NCBI RefSeq assembly: GCF_900102105.1
Contig: NZ_FNBB01000005.1
Location: forward strand, 124,001 to 188,000
Reading direction: 5' to 3'
Source of the DNA: Agrobacterium pusense
Lineage (GTDB): Bacteria > Pseudomonadota > Alphaproteobacteria > Rhizobiales > Rhizobiaceae
DNA length: 64,000 bases
Each line of letters opens with the position of its first letter. The stretch's first letter is position 1. Of the stretch, positions 63,512 to 64,000 are shown one piece after another. A program made the translations under genes and the position numbers. The notes beneath the pieces are model-generated. The model had not been told where the DNA came from. It saw only the letters and a program-made list of their open reading frames with translations, and made no database searches.

Positions 63512-64000
63512 ATGGCAGACTTTCAAGAGGCGCTGAAGCAGTTTCAGCCGATCGCGGTTTCATCGATCGCTGAAGACGAGCTCAGGTTGCGGTTGCGTGG
63601 CCTGCAGGCGCGAATGACCCAGCAGAACATCAAGGCGGTCTGGCTCGACGCTTCGTCGTCGCTGACTTATTATACCGGTCTGTCGCTTGGCCTTTCCGAG
63701 CGTATTCACGGTGCTCTGGTGCCGGCCGAGGGCGAGCCGATCTATATAAGCCCGACCTTCGAGGAACCGAAACTCCAGACCCTGATCCGTATCCCCGGCG
63801 CAGTCGCCACCTGGGAAGAGGATGAAAGCCCGTTCGACCTGATGGCAAGGCGTATCGGTGCGCTGGCCTGTGCAGGTCACTTCGTCGCCATCGATCCGGC
63901 TACGCCCTTTGTTTTTGCATCCTCGCTCATGCAGCGTCTGGAAGGCCGCATCATTTCCGCTCAGCCGTTGATTGTCGCCCAGCGGCAGGTCAAGTCTGCA
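63512..64000 (+). CDS. M24 family peptidase / Xaa-Pro aminopeptidase-like (partial, N-terminal domain)
   Basis: 163 codons are visible before the right edge. They form the creatinase/prolidase N-terminal domain: RLRGLQARMTQQNIKAVWLDASSSLTYYTGLSLGLSERIHGALVPAEGEP. The metal-binding catalytic domain lies outside, so specificity cannot be judged. GGGGAGAG precedes the ATG. Confidence 0.82.
   Translation, partial: MADFQEALKQFQPIAVSSIAEDELRLRLRGLQARMTQQNIKAVWLDASSSLTYYTGLSLGLSERIHGALVPAEGEPIYISPTFEEPKLQTLIRIPGAVATWEEDESPFDLMARRIGALACAGHFVAIDPATPFVFASSLMQRLEGRIISAQPLIVAQRQVKSA

Overview
The window looks like a chromosomal segment of a Rhizobiales alphaproteobacterium, most likely the Agrobacterium tumefaciens/fabrum complex, probably from its second (linear) chromosome. 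This is inferred from the high and even GC content, a succinoglycan (exo) cluster in almost the Sinorhizobium meliloti order, a glgP-glgB-glgC-glgA-pgm operon of the kind described in Agrobacterium, a NadQ-type regulator beside nadABC, and an alpha-r14-type small RNA. No IS elements, prophage, CRISPR array or clear pseudogenes were seen; the segment reads as stable core and near-core DNA.

Layout. 1-12.5 kb: succinoglycan genes exoN (cut by the left edge), O, M, A, L, K, H, T on the minus strand, W and V on the plus strand, U and X on the minus strand. They encode the sugar transferases, pyruvyl and succinyl decoration, flippase, depolymerase and the small inhibitor ExoX. exoI, exoY, exoF, exoQ, exoZ and exoB are not here. 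12.7-14.4 kb: a DUF6074 protein, a TPR lipoprotein and ribosomal protein S21. 14.7-20.2 kb: heterotetrameric sarcosine oxidase operon soxB-D-A-G with an extra secreted-protein gene between B and D. 20.2-21.7 kb: DUF2332 and MaoC-like genes. 21.8-33 kb: complete glycogen metabolism (glgP, B, C, A, pgm, glgX).

33.4-39.8 kb: class II amidotransferase, Asp/Glu-type racemase with a divergent Lrp-type regulator, mutarotase-like gene, beta-hydroxyacid dehydrogenase, and a divergent gluconate/idonate dehydrogenase pair with a GntR(LacI-type)-like operator. 40.1-47.2 kb: a GbsR/MarR regulator followed by cydD-C-A-B-X for cytochrome bd oxidase, with an FNR/FixK-type box upstream. 47.2-48.2 kb: three small stress or hypothetical genes. 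48.3-52.7 kb: nadA-B-C (quinolinate and NaMN synthesis) with its Nudix-like regulator NadQ upstream and two matching operator palindromes in the nadA promoter. 52.8-54.5 kb: orphan PAS protein, SNase-like membrane protein, tRNA-Ala(GGC), FYDLN acidic protein. 54.7-57.2 kb: cmk and rpsA. 57.3-60.7 kb: three adjacent genes of unknown function, two of which share a C-terminal motif. 60.8-64 kb: RNase D, a nucleoside deoxyribosyltransferase-like gene, a short-chain dehydrogenase, an alpha-r14-like small RNA with three anti-Shine-Dalgarno loops, and the start of an M24 peptidase (cut by the right edge).

The most interesting signals are regulatory: the triple anti-SD small RNA with a palindrome just upstream, the paired NadQ operators set into the nadA promoter, the gluconate-type operator, and the FNR box plus palindrome before the cyd regulator. 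On the protein side, the sox-operon secreted protein and the unknown trio after rpsA stand out. All family calls come from reading translated sequence and remembered motifs; no database search was run.
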